This document shows positions 17,150 through 25,691 of a DNA stretch of 64,000 nucleotides, piece by piece. Where the stretch lies: NCBI RefSeq assembly GCF_000025325.1, contig NC_013743.1, positions 310,001 through 374,000 of the forward strand, given 5' to 3'. The DNA comes from Haloterrigena turkmenica DSM 5511. GTDB lineage: Archaea > Halobacteriota > Halobacteria > Halobacteriales > Natrialbaceae. The notes under the pieces were generated by a model. The model had not been told where the DNA came from. It did not search any database and saw only the letters and a program-made list of their open reading frames with translations. The number at the start of each line of letters is the position of its first letter. Positions within the stretch are counted from its first letter, which is position 1. Both the position numbers and the translations under genes were made by a program.

Positions 17150-19261
17150 GTGCAGTCCGAACCGCTGAAATACCGTCCCGCCATACGGCCACTCGTGTCG
17201 AAGCAGGTCCAGGAGGTCGAAACGATCTTTTGTCACGCGACCGGTGACGATTATCTCATCGTCGTCGAGCGCGACGGAAAGCGGCTGTTCCGGGCGAAGC
17301 TCGGACTCTCCGAGACGTCGGCGGGCCCCCGTCCCGCGAAGTTCCGGCTGAAGCAGGGCTCGAGCGAGGAGCCACGCCAGCCCGACGAGTTCGTCGAACT
17401 CGCCCGGCGAGCCGGGCGGATCCGCATCTCCGAGCAGACCGCCCCCGAGAAGCGACGCGAACTGCGGGAGATGCTCGAGGGCTACCAGCTCGAAGACAAG
17501 TCCAAGACCGTCCGGACCTGTCGCTACTGCGCCTCCGCGGGGCGGTACTCACCGATCACGACCGAGACCGCCGTCAAGGACGACAACGACTGGATTTGTC
17601 GTGACTGCGCCCGTCAAGAACTCGAGCGCCAGCTCACCTACTCGGGCAGCGGCGAGGTGACGGCCGCCGCGAAGGACCGCCTCGAGGACCTCATGCTCGA
17701 AGTTCAGGACTTAGAGCGGATCGTCAACCTGCTGCAGGGGCAGTTAGACCCCGACCTAACGAAGTTCGATACCATCTCGGCGACGACCGACGAGGTCGAC
17801 CCCGTCCGAGTGGACTCGCTGAACCTGCATCCGGGACTGCAGAACCTGCTCGAGGACCGGTTCGAGACGCTGTTGCCGGTCCAGAGCCTCGCCGTCGACC
17901 ACGGCCTGTTCGACGGCGACGACCAGATGGTCGTCTCGGCGACGGCGACCGGGAAGACGCTGGTCGGCGAGATGACCGGGATCAACCGCGTGTTAAACGG
18001 CAAGGGGAAGATGCTCTTTCTCGTCCCCCTCGTCGCGCTCGCGAACCAGAAGTACGAGGACTTCCAGGACGAGTACGGCCACCTCGTCGACGTCTCCATC
18101 CGGGTCGGCGCGAGCCGCATTTCGGACAACGGCAACCAGTTCGATCCGAACGCCGACGTCATCGTCGGTACCTACGAGGGGATCGACCACGCCCTCCGGA
18201 CGGGCAAGGATATGGGCGACATCGGGACCGTCGTCATCGACGAGGTCCACACCTTAAAGGAGGAAGAACGTGGCCACCGGCTGGACGGCCTCATTTCCAG
18301 ACTGAAGTACACCTGCGAACAGCGCGCGAAGCGACGGGACGACTACGGCGGCGCCCAGTGGGTCTACCTCTCGGCGACCGTCGGCAACCCCGAACAGCTC
18401 GCGACGGCCCTCGAGTCGAAGCTCATCGAGTTCGAGGAGCGCCCGGTGCCTATCGAGCGCCACGTCACATTCGCCGACGGCCAAGAGAAGGTCCGCATCG
18501 AGAACAAGCTGGTCAGACGGGAGTTCGACACGGAGTCCTCGAAAGGGTATCGGGGCCAGACGATCATCTTCACGAACTCCCGCCGACGGTGTCACGAGAT
18601 CAGCCGAAAGCTGGACTACTCGGCCGCCCCCTACCACGCCGGGCTGGACTACAAGCGCCGGAAGAAGGTCGAACGTCAGTTCGGCGAGCAGGAGCTCTCG
18701 GCGGTCGTCACGACCGCGGCGCTGGCCGCGGGGGTCGACTTCCCGGCCTCGCAGGTGGTCTTCGACTCGCTGGCGATGGGGATCGAGTGGCTCTCCGTCC
18801 AGGAGTTCCACCAGATGCTCGGCCGCGCGGGCCGGCCCGACTACCACGACAAGGGGACGGTGTACGTGCTGGTCGAACCCGACTGCTCCTATCACAACTC
18901 GATGGAGATGACCGAGGACGAGGTCGCGTTCAAACTCCTCAAGGGCGACATGGAGTCGGTGATGACCCACTACGATGAGGCCGCCGCCGTCGAGGAGACG
19001 CTGGCGAACGTCACCGTCGGCGGCAAGGCCGCCAAGGCGCTCAACGACCGCATGCTCGGCGACGTGCCCACCAAACACGCCGTCGGCAAACTCCTCGAGT
19101 ACGACTTCATCGACGGCTTCGAACCCACGCCACTGGGACAGGTGGTCACCCAGCACTTCCTCGATCCCGGCGAGGCGTTCGCCCTGCTGGACGGCATCCG
19201 GAAGGACGCTCATCCCTACGAACTGATCGCCGACCTCGAGTTGCGCGACGACGACCTGTAA
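17150..19261 (+). CDS. Ski2-like DEAD/DEAH helicase with zinc knuckle (DUF5814-type N-terminus)
   Basis: A 703-residue helicase. The N-terminal ~220 residues hold a haloarchaeal-type domain with a four-Cys zinc site (C124, C127, C150, C153) and a predicted coiled coil (170-200). The helicase core has A-T-A-T-G-K-T (264-270), D-E-V-H (364-367), S-A-T (408-410) and Q-M-L-G-R-A-G-R-P (motif VI). These place it near Hel308/Ski2 helicases, which act on branched DNA or RNA. The GTG at 17150 gives the longest plausible N-terminus; GTG at 17195 is an alternative, and no ATG start fits. Substrate unknown. Confidence 0.88.
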   Translation: MQSEPLKYRPAIRPLVSKQVQEVETIFCHATGDDYLIVVERDGKRLFRAKLGLSETSAGPRPAKFRLKQGSSEEPRQPDEFVELARRAGRIRISEQTAPEKRRELREMLEGYQLEDKSKTVRTCRYCASAGRYSPITTETAVKDDNDWICRDCARQELERQLTYSGSGEVTAAAKDRLEDLMLEVQDLERIVNLLQGQLDPDLTKFDTISATTDEVDPVRVDSLNLHPGLQNLLEDRFETLLPVQSLAVDHGLFDGDDQMVVSATATGKTLVGEMTGINRVLNGKGKMLFLVPLVALANQKYEDFQDEYGHLVDVSIRVGASRISDNGNQFDPNADVIVGTYEGIDHALRTGKDMGDIGTVVIDEVHTLKEEERGHRLDGLISRLKYTCEQRAKRRDDYGGAQWVYLSATVGNPEQLATALESKLIEFEERPVPIERHVTFADGQEKVRIENKLVRREFDTESSKGYRGQTIIFTNSRRRCHEISRKLDYSAAPYHAGLDYKRRKKVERQFGEQELSAVVTTAALAAGVDFPASQVVFDSLAMGIEWLSVQEFHQMLGRAGRPDYHDKGTVYVLVEPDCSYHNSMEMTEDEVAFKLLKGDMESVMTHYDEAAAVEETLANVTVGGKAAKALNDRMLGDVPTKHAVGKLLEYDFIDGFEPTPLGQVVTQHFLDPGEAFALLDGIRKDAHPYELIADLELRDDDL

Positions 19262-19398
19262 TCGCCCTCGAGCCGACCTGCATTTCAAGTTCGCACGAGT
19301 CGGCCGGAACGCTTTTGCCGAACGTATCAGCGGCCGGAACGGTAAAGAGTGCGTCGTCCGAGGTACGAGTAGCGCCGGGGACCAGCCCGGAGAGACCA

Positions 19399-20103
19399 AT
19401 GGAGCCAGCTACCCCTTCCGTGATCGATCCGCCGGCAAACGTCTTGCTCGTTCACGAGAAACACTGCGAGCCGGCCGTCTGTCCGGATCTCTGCCACGAC
19501 ACCGGCGCGACGGCAGACCTCAGGGTTTCGTTCGCGGACAACCGGCCGGATCGTCCGGACCCGGACGAAGTGACGGGGAAGGTCGGCCTCCTGACGGTCG
19601 GTGACGTCCTGATCGAGGACGCCGCCGAGTCGGCCCGCGACTTCGACCAGCGGGTCGTCGTCGACGCGGTTCGCGATCCGACCGATCTCTCCGCCATCGG
19701 TGTCGCCGTCAGTCGGTTCTGTAAACACTGGTCCGACGAGCGACTCACGGTCTGTTTCGACTCGCTGGACGCCCTGCTCCGGTCGACGCCGCCGAAAGAC
19801 GTCTTCCAGTTCGTGCACGTGTTGACCAATCGGCTCTCGAGCGTCGACGCGTACGCGCACTTCCACTTCGATCCGACGCGCCACGACGACCGCGTCGTCT
19901 CGACGTTCGGGGAGATCTTCGACGCGGTCGTCGCCGAGGCGGGCAGCGAGGACTCGCTGCCGGAAGCGACCGACGAGGACGTCGCCGAGCTGCTGGCGGC
20001 GTGGACCGACGGGACCGACGACTCCGACAGCGAACTCGAGTTCGCCGTCGAGCCGTCGACCGAAGCGACCGACGAGGATATCGCGCGGATCTTGGGGAAC
20101 TGA
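19399..20103 (+). CDS. DUF7504-like RecA-fold remnant protein (haloarchaeal)
   Basis: A 234-residue protein. It opens with a strand like those of KaiC/RecA-type ATPases (N-V-L-L-V-H) but lacks a Walker A lysine motif. A second core strand is T-V-C-F-D-S-L-D-A-L-L, followed by F-Q-F-V-H-V-L-T-N-R-L and Y-A-H-F-H-F-D-P. This pattern fits a haloarchaeal family of degenerate RecA-like proteins often linked to signalling. The acidic tail has two T-D-E-D-V/I-A repeats (residues ~193 and ~225). The ATG at 19399 is preferred over an upstream in-frame GTG/TTG at 19315. Role unknown. Confidence 0.7.
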   Translation: MEPATPSVIDPPANVLLVHEKHCEPAVCPDLCHDTGATADLRVSFADNRPDRPDPDEVTGKVGLLTVGDVLIEDAAESARDFDQRVVVDAVRDPTDLSAIGVAVSRFCKHWSDERLTVCFDSLDALLRSTPPKDVFQFVHVLTNRLSSVDAYAHFHFDPTRHDDRVVSTFGEIFDAVVAEAGSEDSLPEATDEDVAELLAAWTDGTDDSDSELEFAVEPSTEATDEDIARILGN

Positions 20104-20125
20104 CGGCTCGGTCGTGGTCGGGGCC

Positions 20126-20143
20126 GGCGACTGGGGGGTCGCC
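20126..20143 (+). terminator. GC-rich hairpin between convergent genes
   Basis: GGCGAC and GTCGCC arms (20126-20131, 20138-20143) enclose a G-rich loop and are followed by the G-rich 14-mer GGGGGTGGCGATAG at 20145-20158. The site lies between two convergent genes, where a 3'-end structure is expected. The 14-mer recurs twice at 57.5-58 kb. Confidence 0.4.
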
Positions 20144-20161
20144 AGGGGGTGGCGATAGCGA

Positions 20162-20416
20162 TTACGGAACGAAGGCGACACCGAACAGCGCGAACAGGAT
20201 TACTGCAGCCGCGCCGAGAATCCCACCGAGGCCGACGATCACGAGCACTACAGGGGTGACGGCGATCGAGAGGCCGAAGACGACGTGGCTGAGGAACAAC
20301 ACCACGAGTCCCGCGACCGCGTTGACGATGAAGGGAGCGAGCGCGCGGACGAGCACTGCTGCGACCAGCACGCCCACGAGGACCGCAATCAAGACGAGGA
20401 TTTCGAGACCAGTCAT
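20162..20416 (-). CDS. BofA-like small membrane protein
   Basis: An 84-residue, almost entirely hydrophobic protein with two or three membrane segments. The central A-P-F-I-V-N-A-V-A-G-L-V-V-L motif is the signature of the BofA family (pro-sigma-K processing inhibitor in Bacillus). Haloarchaea have no sigma-K, so its role here must be different and is unknown. The ATG at 20416 begins the family-typical first helix. It is convergent with the DUF7504-like gene. Confidence 0.75.
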   Translation of the reverse strand: MTGLEILVLIAVLVGVLVAAVLVRALAPFIVNAVAGLVVLFLSHVVFGLSIAVTPVVLVIVGLGGILGAAAVILFALFGVAFVP

Positions 20417-20501
20417 GCACGCGGCGGTATCACGTCGACCGCCAAAACCGTTCGGCCGGTAACGAAACCCTTTATGACCTGCACCTTTTAGGAGGGAGTA
20501 C

Positions 20502-20574
20502 GGGATCGTGGGTTAGCTTGGTATACTTCGGGCCTTGGGTGCCCGTGACCCCGGTTCAAATCCGGGCGATCCCA
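20502..20574 (+). tRNA. tRNA-Pro (UGG)
   Basis: A 73-nt cloverleaf. The acceptor stem GGGATCG pairs with CGATCCC, and the discriminator is A. The anticodon stem CGGGC/GCCCG encloses the loop CUUGGGU, giving anticodon UGG (Pro). The T arm is CCCGG-UUCAAAU-CCGGG. CCA is not encoded. An AT-rich element (CCTTTATG, about 20468) upstream may be its TATA box. Confidence 0.95.
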
Positions 20575-20575
20575 T
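20553..20575 (+). repeat. Direct repeat, copy 1 (3' end of tRNA-Pro)
   Basis: The last 22 bases of the tRNA plus one base are repeated exactly at 20676-20698. Integrative elements commonly use tRNA 3' ends as attachment sites and leave such duplications. Confidence 0.75.
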
Positions 20576-20578
20576 ATT

Positions 20579-20608
20579 GCTGCCGCTCGCAAATCCGCGA
20601 GCGGTAGC
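20579..20608 (+). terminator. Strong hairpin just after tRNA-Pro
   Basis: Arms 20579-20590 and 20597-20608 pair over 12 positions with one G-T mismatch around a 6-base loop (AAATCC). It starts five bases after the tRNA and is followed by TATTG. It could end the tRNA transcript or guide processing. Confidence 0.4.
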
Positions 20609-20675
20609 TATTGAAAGAGCCCGGATTTGTGGTAGACCGAGGTTCTGCGAACGAAGTGAGCAGGTTCTCGGGCGT

Positions 20676-20698
20676 GGTTCAAATCCGGGCGATCCCAT
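20676..20698 (+). repeat. Direct repeat, copy 2 (tRNA-Pro 3'-end fragment, att-like)
   Basis: An exact 23-base copy of the tRNA-Pro 3' end without the rest of the tRNA. An 11-base inverted copy of part of the T arm lies at 20619-20629 (GCCCGGATTTG versus CAAATCCGGGC at 20680-20690). The 100 bp between carry no gene. It looks like the scar of an integrated or excised element. Confidence 0.6.
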
Positions 20699-21146
20699 CC
20701 TCTTAAAACGATTTTCGCTGAAACAGTTAGCGACACAACCGTTTCACTACGTCTAACGGGGCATAGTTGTGGTGTGCCGTACCGTCGAACTCGAGCCACC
20801 GGTCTGCGAGTTCTGTGAGTGTTGCATACTACGTGATGATCAGTTGTGCCCCGCGCTCGAGGACGGGAGGTGTCAGCCATGACGTTCCCCCGGAACCGGT
20901 CGTGCACGATGTGCACGGCCAAAGCGGTCGATCCAACGGCCAAATCTCGCTTCGTGAAGAACAGCTGGCTGCTGCGACGGGAGACCATCAAGGAGATACC
21001 GAACAGTCGGAACTGAGTGCCGAGACGCAAGCGATGTTCTCCGGACCGGTCGGCGACGTATCTTCTCAGAACCCGACTCTGGCATCTACTACTCAACGAC
21101 GTCCGATGAAAACGACAAAAGGTGCTGAATCCCGGTCGTTGGGTGC

Positions 21147-21956
21147 CTAGCTACGCTGACGGGCTAACAGCAACGTTCCCGCAAGCACGGCAGAGAGTGC
21201 ACCGCCGATGCCGAAGCCGGGAACTGATTCGTCCTCCTCGGTTTCGCTGTCGTTGTCAGCGGACTCGGTGTCGTTGTCAGCAGCAGTATCGTCGGTAGCA
21301 CCGTCGTTCTCCGAAGTAGTCGTGTCGTTGTCAGCGGGCTCGGTGTCGTTGTCAGCAGCAGTGTCGTTCTCCGAAGTAGTCGTGTCGTTGCCCGCGACCT
21401 CGGTGTCGTTGTCAACAGCAGTATCGTCGGTAGCAGTGTCGTTCTCCGAAGCAGTCGTGTCGTTGCCTGCGGCCTCGGTGTCGTCGTCAGCAGCCTCGGT
21501 GTCGGTAGCACCAGTCTCGTTGGTAGCACCGTCGTCCGCGGTATCGGTAACAGTGAGTGTCCCTGAACGTTCCTCGTCACCGGCAGTGACTGTCCACTCG
21601 TAGTCACCTTCGGGGAGGGCAATCCCTTCAGCAGTGAAGGTGACAGACCCCGTGTCGTCGGTGCTGGCAGTCACTTCCTCCTGAATCTCTTCTCCATTGA
21701 TCTCGAAGACGACGTCAGTCTCGGCTGGCTCGCCATCGGCGGTAGTCACGGTGACGTCGAACGTGCTCGCTTCAGTCGTCGCGACCGAATCCGGTGCATC
21801 GACTGTCACCTCGAGGTCAGTATCAGCACCGTCGTCGGCGTTTGCAGCGGCCGCGGTTGCTGCGCCCGCAGCGACTGTCGACAGAGCGACCATCGACACG
21901 ATCATCACTGCGGCGAGTACGGTCCATCGCGTTTCTCGAGTTGTTTCGAATGTCAT
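21147..21956 (-). CDS. PGF-CTERM surface glycoprotein with NDT-rich stalk
   Basis: A 269-residue exported protein. A signal peptide covers residues ~1-40 (hydrophobic V-L-A-A-V-M-I-V-S-M-V-A-L-S). One Ig-like domain follows (~45-130: D-L-E-V-T-V-D-A-P, V-V-F-E-I-N-G-E-E-I, Y-E-W-T-V-T-A-G-D). Then comes an Asp/Thr/Asn-rich stalk (~135-235) built from imperfect repeats of D-N-D-T-E-x-A-x-N-D-T-T-x-S-E-N-D with about ten N-glycosylation sequons (NDT, NDS, NET). The C-terminus has P-G-F, a hydrophobic helix and R-Q-R-S, the PGF-CTERM signal for archaeosortase processing and lipid anchoring. The ATG at 21956 gives a normal signal peptide. Confidence 0.88.
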   Translation of the reverse strand: MTFETTRETRWTVLAAVMIVSMVALSTVAAGAATAAAANADDGADTDLEVTVDAPDSVATTEASTFDVTVTTADGEPAETDVVFEINGEEIQEEVTASTDDTGSVTFTAEGIALPEGDYEWTVTAGDEERSGTLTVTDTADDGATNETGATDTEAADDDTEAAGNDTTASENDTATDDTAVDNDTEVAGNDTTTSENDTAADNDTEPADNDTTTSENDGATDDTAADNDTESADNDSETEEDESVPGFGIGGALSAVLAGTLLLARQRS

Positions 21957-22485
21957 GTGTTTCGGGTAGTGTCTGAGCGGATTTTCATCGAATCGCCGGC
22001 GCCGTCTGCAGTACCACGCCGTCAGCCTCCGAAGCGTAGTACCGGCGGTTTCGCGGCGTGCAATCGGCGGAGACCGCGGCGGATGAGTCAGTGTTGGCCG
22101 CACGCGAATCCGGTAGCGGCGACCAGTCCCGTTTCACGGCTCCTTCGCCTCGAGTCGACGCCGTCTCCGGTTCGCTACTGCGGTCGGTTCGAGTCTGCGA
22201 GGGTGAGTATCCCTCCGTGTTTTGGATCCGTTGCCTATCGCCGTTCTCCGACTCACACGGTTATACTTACAATCGAGTTAGCGATGGTCTCGGGATAGTC
22301 TCACTCACTACATACGTGTCGGTTGAAATTTCAAGCAGCGAAACGGCGACTCGAGATCGCGTATCTCCCGACCTGTCGGGCGTACGTTCACGTACCCGGG
22401 AAAGAGATCAATTTCACCGGCCGAACAGGGTGCAACGCGCTATCAGGACGATAATAATGATCTGTTTCTCCGAGGTATCGATCAC
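21957..22485. other. Intergenic region between divergent genes
   Basis: This 529-bp stretch shows no convincing gene; open frames here give basic, low-complexity products. It contains a 12-bp perfect palindrome TTGAAATTTCAA (22323-22334) and a small hairpin CCCGAC-CT-GTCGGG (22367-22380). It probably carries promoters for the glycoprotein gene on the left and the Tat carboxypeptidase-like gene on the right. Confidence 0.5.
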
Positions 22486-23367
22486 ATGGGACCATTGCAA
22501 CCATCCCGACGAACACTGTTGACAGCCGCAGCCAGTTGTGCACTCGCCGGCGTCGCTGGTGCTAATTCGAACGCAGAATCCGACAGCGACCTTACGAGAG
22601 ACTCACAGCAAATTCTCGACGGCACTGACCACGAAACGACGGTGTACCGGACGGTTGCAGCCGCCGACGGACCGACCGTGCTGGTCGTTGGCGGAGTACA
22701 CGGCAACGAGGTTGCGGGATACGAGGCGGCGAGCGCCATTGCTGAGTGGGAAATCGATGCCGGCACGCTCGTAACGATCCCCTACGCGAACGCCGATGCT
22801 GTCGAGCAGCGGACGCGCACGGGGGAGGATGGCGTCGATCTCAACCGTCAGTTCCCCGAAGGCGAGGAGCCAACGACAGACCTCGCCAGAGAACTCTGGA
22901 CCGTCGTCGACAACTACGATCCCGACGTGGTCATCGACCTCCACGAGTCGATCGGCATCTACGCCGGCGGCCCCGTCGACGGCGTTGGACAGGCGATCTT
23001 CCACTCGAACAGTACCGAGACCGCCACCGATGCCGAGCAGGCTGCCGACGCCGTGAACCGAAACCACGTCGATAAACCGGGGCTCGAGTTCGAGACTGAT
23101 ACCTTTTCCAAACCGGAAAACGAACCGAGCGGGTTGCTCGTCCATAAGGCCGCTCGAGATCTGAACGCGCAGTCGTTTCTCATCGAAACCCTCTCGCGCG
23201 GCCCCGACCTCGAGACGCGCATTCACTGGCACACACGGTTAGTCACGAACCTAGTGGAAGAGGGACTGTTCGAACCTGAGCCAGCGACCGATGACTCGGC
23301 CGGTGACACATCGGACGACTCCGATGACGAGCCAGTCATCGAAGAGTGCCCCGAAGACGCTCTCTGA
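22486..23367 (+). CDS. Tat-exported zinc carboxypeptidase/aspartoacylase-like protein (M14/succinylglutamate desuccinylase superfamily)
   Basis: A 293-residue protein. A twin-arginine signal starts it (P-S-R-R-T-L-L-T-A-A-A-S), so it acts outside the cell. The zinc site is visible as H72-x-x-E75 in G-G-V-H-G-N-E and H153 in V-V-I-D-L-H-E-S. R121 in D-L-N-R-Q-F-P and E234 in F-L-I-E-T-L fit substrate binding and catalysis. The family removes terminal amino acids or acyl groups from small amides or peptides. The tail (from ~265) is Asp-rich and ends with a Cys-containing E-E-C-P-E-D-A-L. Substrate unknown. Confidence 0.85.
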   Translation: MGPLQPSRRTLLTAAASCALAGVAGANSNAESDSDLTRDSQQILDGTDHETTVYRTVAAADGPTVLVVGGVHGNEVAGYEAASAIAEWEIDAGTLVTIPYANADAVEQRTRTGEDGVDLNRQFPEGEEPTTDLARELWTVVDNYDPDVVIDLHESIGIYAGGPVDGVGQAIFHSNSTETATDAEQAADAVNRNHVDKPGLEFETDTFSKPENEPSGLLVHKAARDLNAQSFLIETLSRGPDLETRIHWHTRLVTNLVEEGLFEPEPATDDSAGDTSDDSDDEPVIEECPEDAL

Positions 23368-23497
23368 GAACGCCGCAGAACCTTCGTTTTCGACAGTCAA
23401 ACCATTGAGCTTGCACGATGGACAATCGCGGTATACGGGTCGGCTACTTTCCGGGCTCACCACTGGCTGCCGGCGAACGCCTACTGATGGGCGGTGA

Positions 23498-23505
23498 GTA
23501 TTTAG
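23498..23505 (+). promoter_or_regulatory. TATA box of the 144-residue hypothetical gene
   Basis: GTATTTAG is about 27 nt before the ATG at 23529, the usual spacing for a leaderless transcript. It decides the start codon, because the reading frame is open from 23418. Confidence 0.55.
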
Positions 23506-23528
23506 TGTTGTTTGTTGACAACCCACAC

Positions 23529-23963
23529 ATGAAGTCCGAATCGATTCGCGACCCCGATTCCGACGACGAGCGACCCGTCCGCTTGCTTTCGGATACTGAG
23601 TCGTTCGTCACGCTACCGCCGGCGCCCGACGACGCGACTGTAGCGGTCGTTCGCACCGATCCGGACGTCCGACTGTTGACCACTATCAGCACCAACGAGG
23701 AGAGTGCGTGGCCGGGAGTGAGTCAAGCCCCGGGACGGATCGTCGAGACCGACGACGGTCGGCGAAGCGAGTTTCGACTGGACGTCGATACGTTCGTGGA
23801 CGCGGATATCCTGGACGTCACCGACGAGACGGGAACGCGGAGCGTCCGATCGATGACCGTCAGCTACCGACGCGAATCGCACCTCGAGCGCCTCCGACGC
23901 CGGCTTCGACGGTGGTGGGCGACGCGTGGGACGCGACCTGCACGGCCCGTACCCCGTTTGTGA
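23529..23963 (+). CDS. Hypothetical cytoplasmic protein
   Basis: A 144-residue protein not assigned to a family. It begins M-K-S-E-S-I-R-D-P and has an acidic N-terminal 110 residues with predicted beta strands (A-T-V-A-V-V-R-T-D-P-D-V-R-L-L-T-T-I). The strongly basic tail is rich in Arg and Trp (L-R-R-R-L-R-R-W-W) and could bind nucleic acid or membrane lipid. No signal peptide or membrane segment is seen. It is preceded by the carboxypeptidase-like gene on the same strand but has its own TATA box. Function unknown. Confidence 0.65.
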   Translation: MKSESIRDPDSDDERPVRLLSDTESFVTLPPAPDDATVAVVRTDPDVRLLTTISTNEESAWPGVSQAPGRIVETDDGRRSEFRLDVDTFVDADILDVTDETGTRSVRSMTVSYRRESHLERLRRRLRRWWATRGTRPARPVPRL

Positions 23964-24065
23964 CTACGGTGTGACTCATCCGTGGAGTATCGGTTCGACT
24001 CGAGGCGAGCCCTGGAACGGGACTCACTGGCCTCGTCCAGTTACGACCGAGCGAAGACGGACTCC

Positions 24066-24509
24066 TCAGGCGTCGTCGGAGCAGTCGCGGTCGTGATCGA
24101 CATCGCTCTCCTCACAGCCCCAATCCTCGGGAACGGATTTCTCGGCGAGCGCGGTGAAGTCGATGTCCTCGACGGTAACGTCCGTGAGCACCGCGCCCTG
24201 CTCGCGCGCCCAGTCGAACTCCCGGAGGTCGAGTTCGTACGGGAACTCGACCCGCGTCTGGTGGAAGTCGTAGCGATCGGTCTCGCGGAAGTAGAGCCCG
24301 GCGGTGACGACTTCGGCGTCCGGATTCTGCGTCTGTATCGTCGCCGTGTAGCAGTCGCGAATCCGGATGTGGATCCGATCCGAGTCTACATCGTAGCCGC
24401 CGTCGGTCACCCGCGGAGCGTCGTCGCCCCCGACGACGCCGGTCGTCGTGGCGCCGGTTCCAACGGCCGCGAGCACCGCCCGTCGCGTCGGTCGTTCGGC
24501 TCCGGACAT
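24066..24509 (-). CDS. Tat-exported hypothetical protein
   Basis: A 147-residue protein with a twin-arginine signal (P-T-R-R-A-V-L-A-A-V-G-T-G) and no lipobox cysteine, so it is probably released or held by other means. The mature part looks like a small beta-rich domain (I-H-I-R-I-R-D-C-Y-T-A-T-I-Q-T, A-G-L-Y-F-R-E-T-D). Three cysteines, at the centre and in the acidic tail, could form a disulfide. No family was recognised. It is convergent with the preceding hypothetical gene. Confidence 0.7.
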   Translation of the reverse strand: MSGAERPTRRAVLAAVGTGATTTGVVGGDDAPRVTDGGYDVDSDRIHIRIRDCYTATIQTQNPDAEVVTAGLYFRETDRYDFHQTRVEFPYELDLREFDWAREQGAVLTDVTVEDIDFTALAEKSVPEDWGCEESDVDHDRDCSDDA

Positions 24510-24696
24510 ACGACACTACGCACGTCTACCCGACGGATAACGGTTGTTCGAGGCCACACCACTCGAGGCTGCCCAAAGGGTTTATTGTGATTCTCGCTCC
24601 GGTCGCTCGATTTGCTTGCCGCGTCGACTATTCAGTTGACGCGACTGTCCATGCAAGCCGAACGGCTTCCCCAGCGGGTCGCATCACTCGAGACCA

Positions 24697-25347
24697 ATGT
24701 CGAAATCGGGTGGCGGCGTCACGGCCCGTCTCAAACGCTGGCTCATCAACGGGACCGCGCTGACGATCCCGCTGGTGATTACCATACTGGCGTTGATCCT
24801 CGTCGTGGATTTCGTTCTGGGGATGCTCTCGCCGATCGTCCGCGGCGTGATGTTCGTCTGGCCGAACGAGCCGCCGGAGGCGGTCGTCCAGTTGGCCATG
24901 ATGGTCTCGCTGTTCGCCTTCTTTCTGCTGGTCGGTATCGTCGCCGAGTACACGCCCGGCAAGGCGATCTCCCAACGCGTCCACGCGACCATGGAGACTA
25001 TTCCGGGCGTGAGCACGATCTACGAGAGCGTTCGGCGAGCCAGCAAACTGCTGGTCGACGACGACACGGACCAGTTTCAGGACGTCAAACTCGTCGAGTT
25101 CCCCCATCGAGACGCCTACATGCTGGGCTTTCTGACGGCTCAGACGCCCCCGGAAATCGAGACGCAGGTCGAGAACGGGCCGATGGTGACGATCATGGTT
25201 CCGCTGGCACCTAATCCGACGACGAACGGATTCATTATGCACATGCCCGCCGAACACGTCTACGACGTTGACGTCACCGTCGAGGAGGCCTTCCGCGCGA
25301 TCGCGACGCTGGGCGTCGCCTCCGACGATCTCGGCGACGCCACCTGA
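24697..25347 (+). CDS. DUF502-family membrane protein
   Basis: A 216-residue protein with two membrane helices, at residues ~18-45 (L-T-I-P-L-V-I-T-I-L-A-L-I-L) and ~65-90. A cytoplasmic domain follows with the family motifs I-P-G-V-S-T-I-Y-E-S-V-R, V-E-F-P and P-N-P-T-T-N-G-F-I. DUF502 proteins are widespread in bacteria and archaea without a proven function. The ATG at 24697 gives the family-typical short basic N-terminus. It is isolated, 344 bp before mcm. Confidence 0.88.
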   Translation: MSKSGGGVTARLKRWLINGTALTIPLVITILALILVVDFVLGMLSPIVRGVMFVWPNEPPEAVVQLAMMVSLFAFFLLVGIVAEYTPGKAISQRVHATMETIPGVSTIYESVRRASKLLVDDDTDQFQDVKLVEFPHRDAYMLGFLTAQTPPEIETQVENGPMVTIMVPLAPNPTTNGFIMHMPAEHVYDVDVTVEEAFRAIATLGVASDDLGDAT

Positions 25348-25691
25348 GCGCGGCGACAGTCTCTAGTCCCTGACGGTCACCGAATGCCCCAAAATAGCTT
25401 GGCCGTACATACATACTCGAGCGGACCAAATACGCAGTGTGGCCACGTGACCTGACTGGGAACCAGGACACGGCGTGTGCATCGCCGGCGACCGCCGGCG
25501 ACGAGAGCGGCGAACGGACGGTTCGTCGTGGCCCGGCATCGATCCGTCCGGTTTTGACGCCGACTGCGATCTCGAGCCGAGCGACGGCACCGGTCCGCGG
25601 TCAGCGACCCCAGCCGTCACGGATCGGCCGCGGTTCAGTTCCGCCCTGCTTTGCTACCATTTATACCGGCTGGCGCCCCTACGAGAGTGCA
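25348..25691 (+). promoter_or_regulatory. mcm upstream region with TATA box
   Basis: No gene is seen in these 344 bp. A TATA box TTTATACC (25660-25667) lies about 28 nt before the mcm ATG, so the transcript is probably leaderless. The segment 25478-25503 holds two copies of CGCCGGCGA, which can form small hairpins. The mcm reading frame is open upstream to 25437, but the TATA box argues for the ATG at 25692. Confidence 0.55.

Larger units (their letters stand above)
20575..21146. other. Gene-poor region after tRNA-Pro
   Basis: This 572-bp stretch holds the tRNA fragment repeat and hairpin, then sequence with no convincing gene. Open frames of 127 codons (20767-21150, plus) and 162 codons (20608-21096, minus) have low-complexity or Arg-rich translations without haloarchaeal acidic bias. 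It may be decayed mobile DNA. Confidence 0.5.

Noticed and set aside
20608-21150. Overlapping open frames of 162 (minus) and 127 (plus) codons after tRNA-Pro
   Set aside because: Both lack family motifs, an acidic bias and a fitting promoter; the minus one runs into the tRNA fragment repeat.
21200-21530. Regularly spaced repeats that look like a CRISPR array
   Set aside because: The spacing is a coding repeat (NDT-rich stalk) in frame with a PGF-CTERM protein; no unique spacers of constant length and no cas genes are present.
22323-22334. TTGAAATTTCAA palindrome as an operator
   Set aside because: It lies over 150 bp from the next start codon with no TATA box beside it, and a 12-bp palindrome in an AT-rich spot can arise by chance; kept only as a note in the spacer entry.
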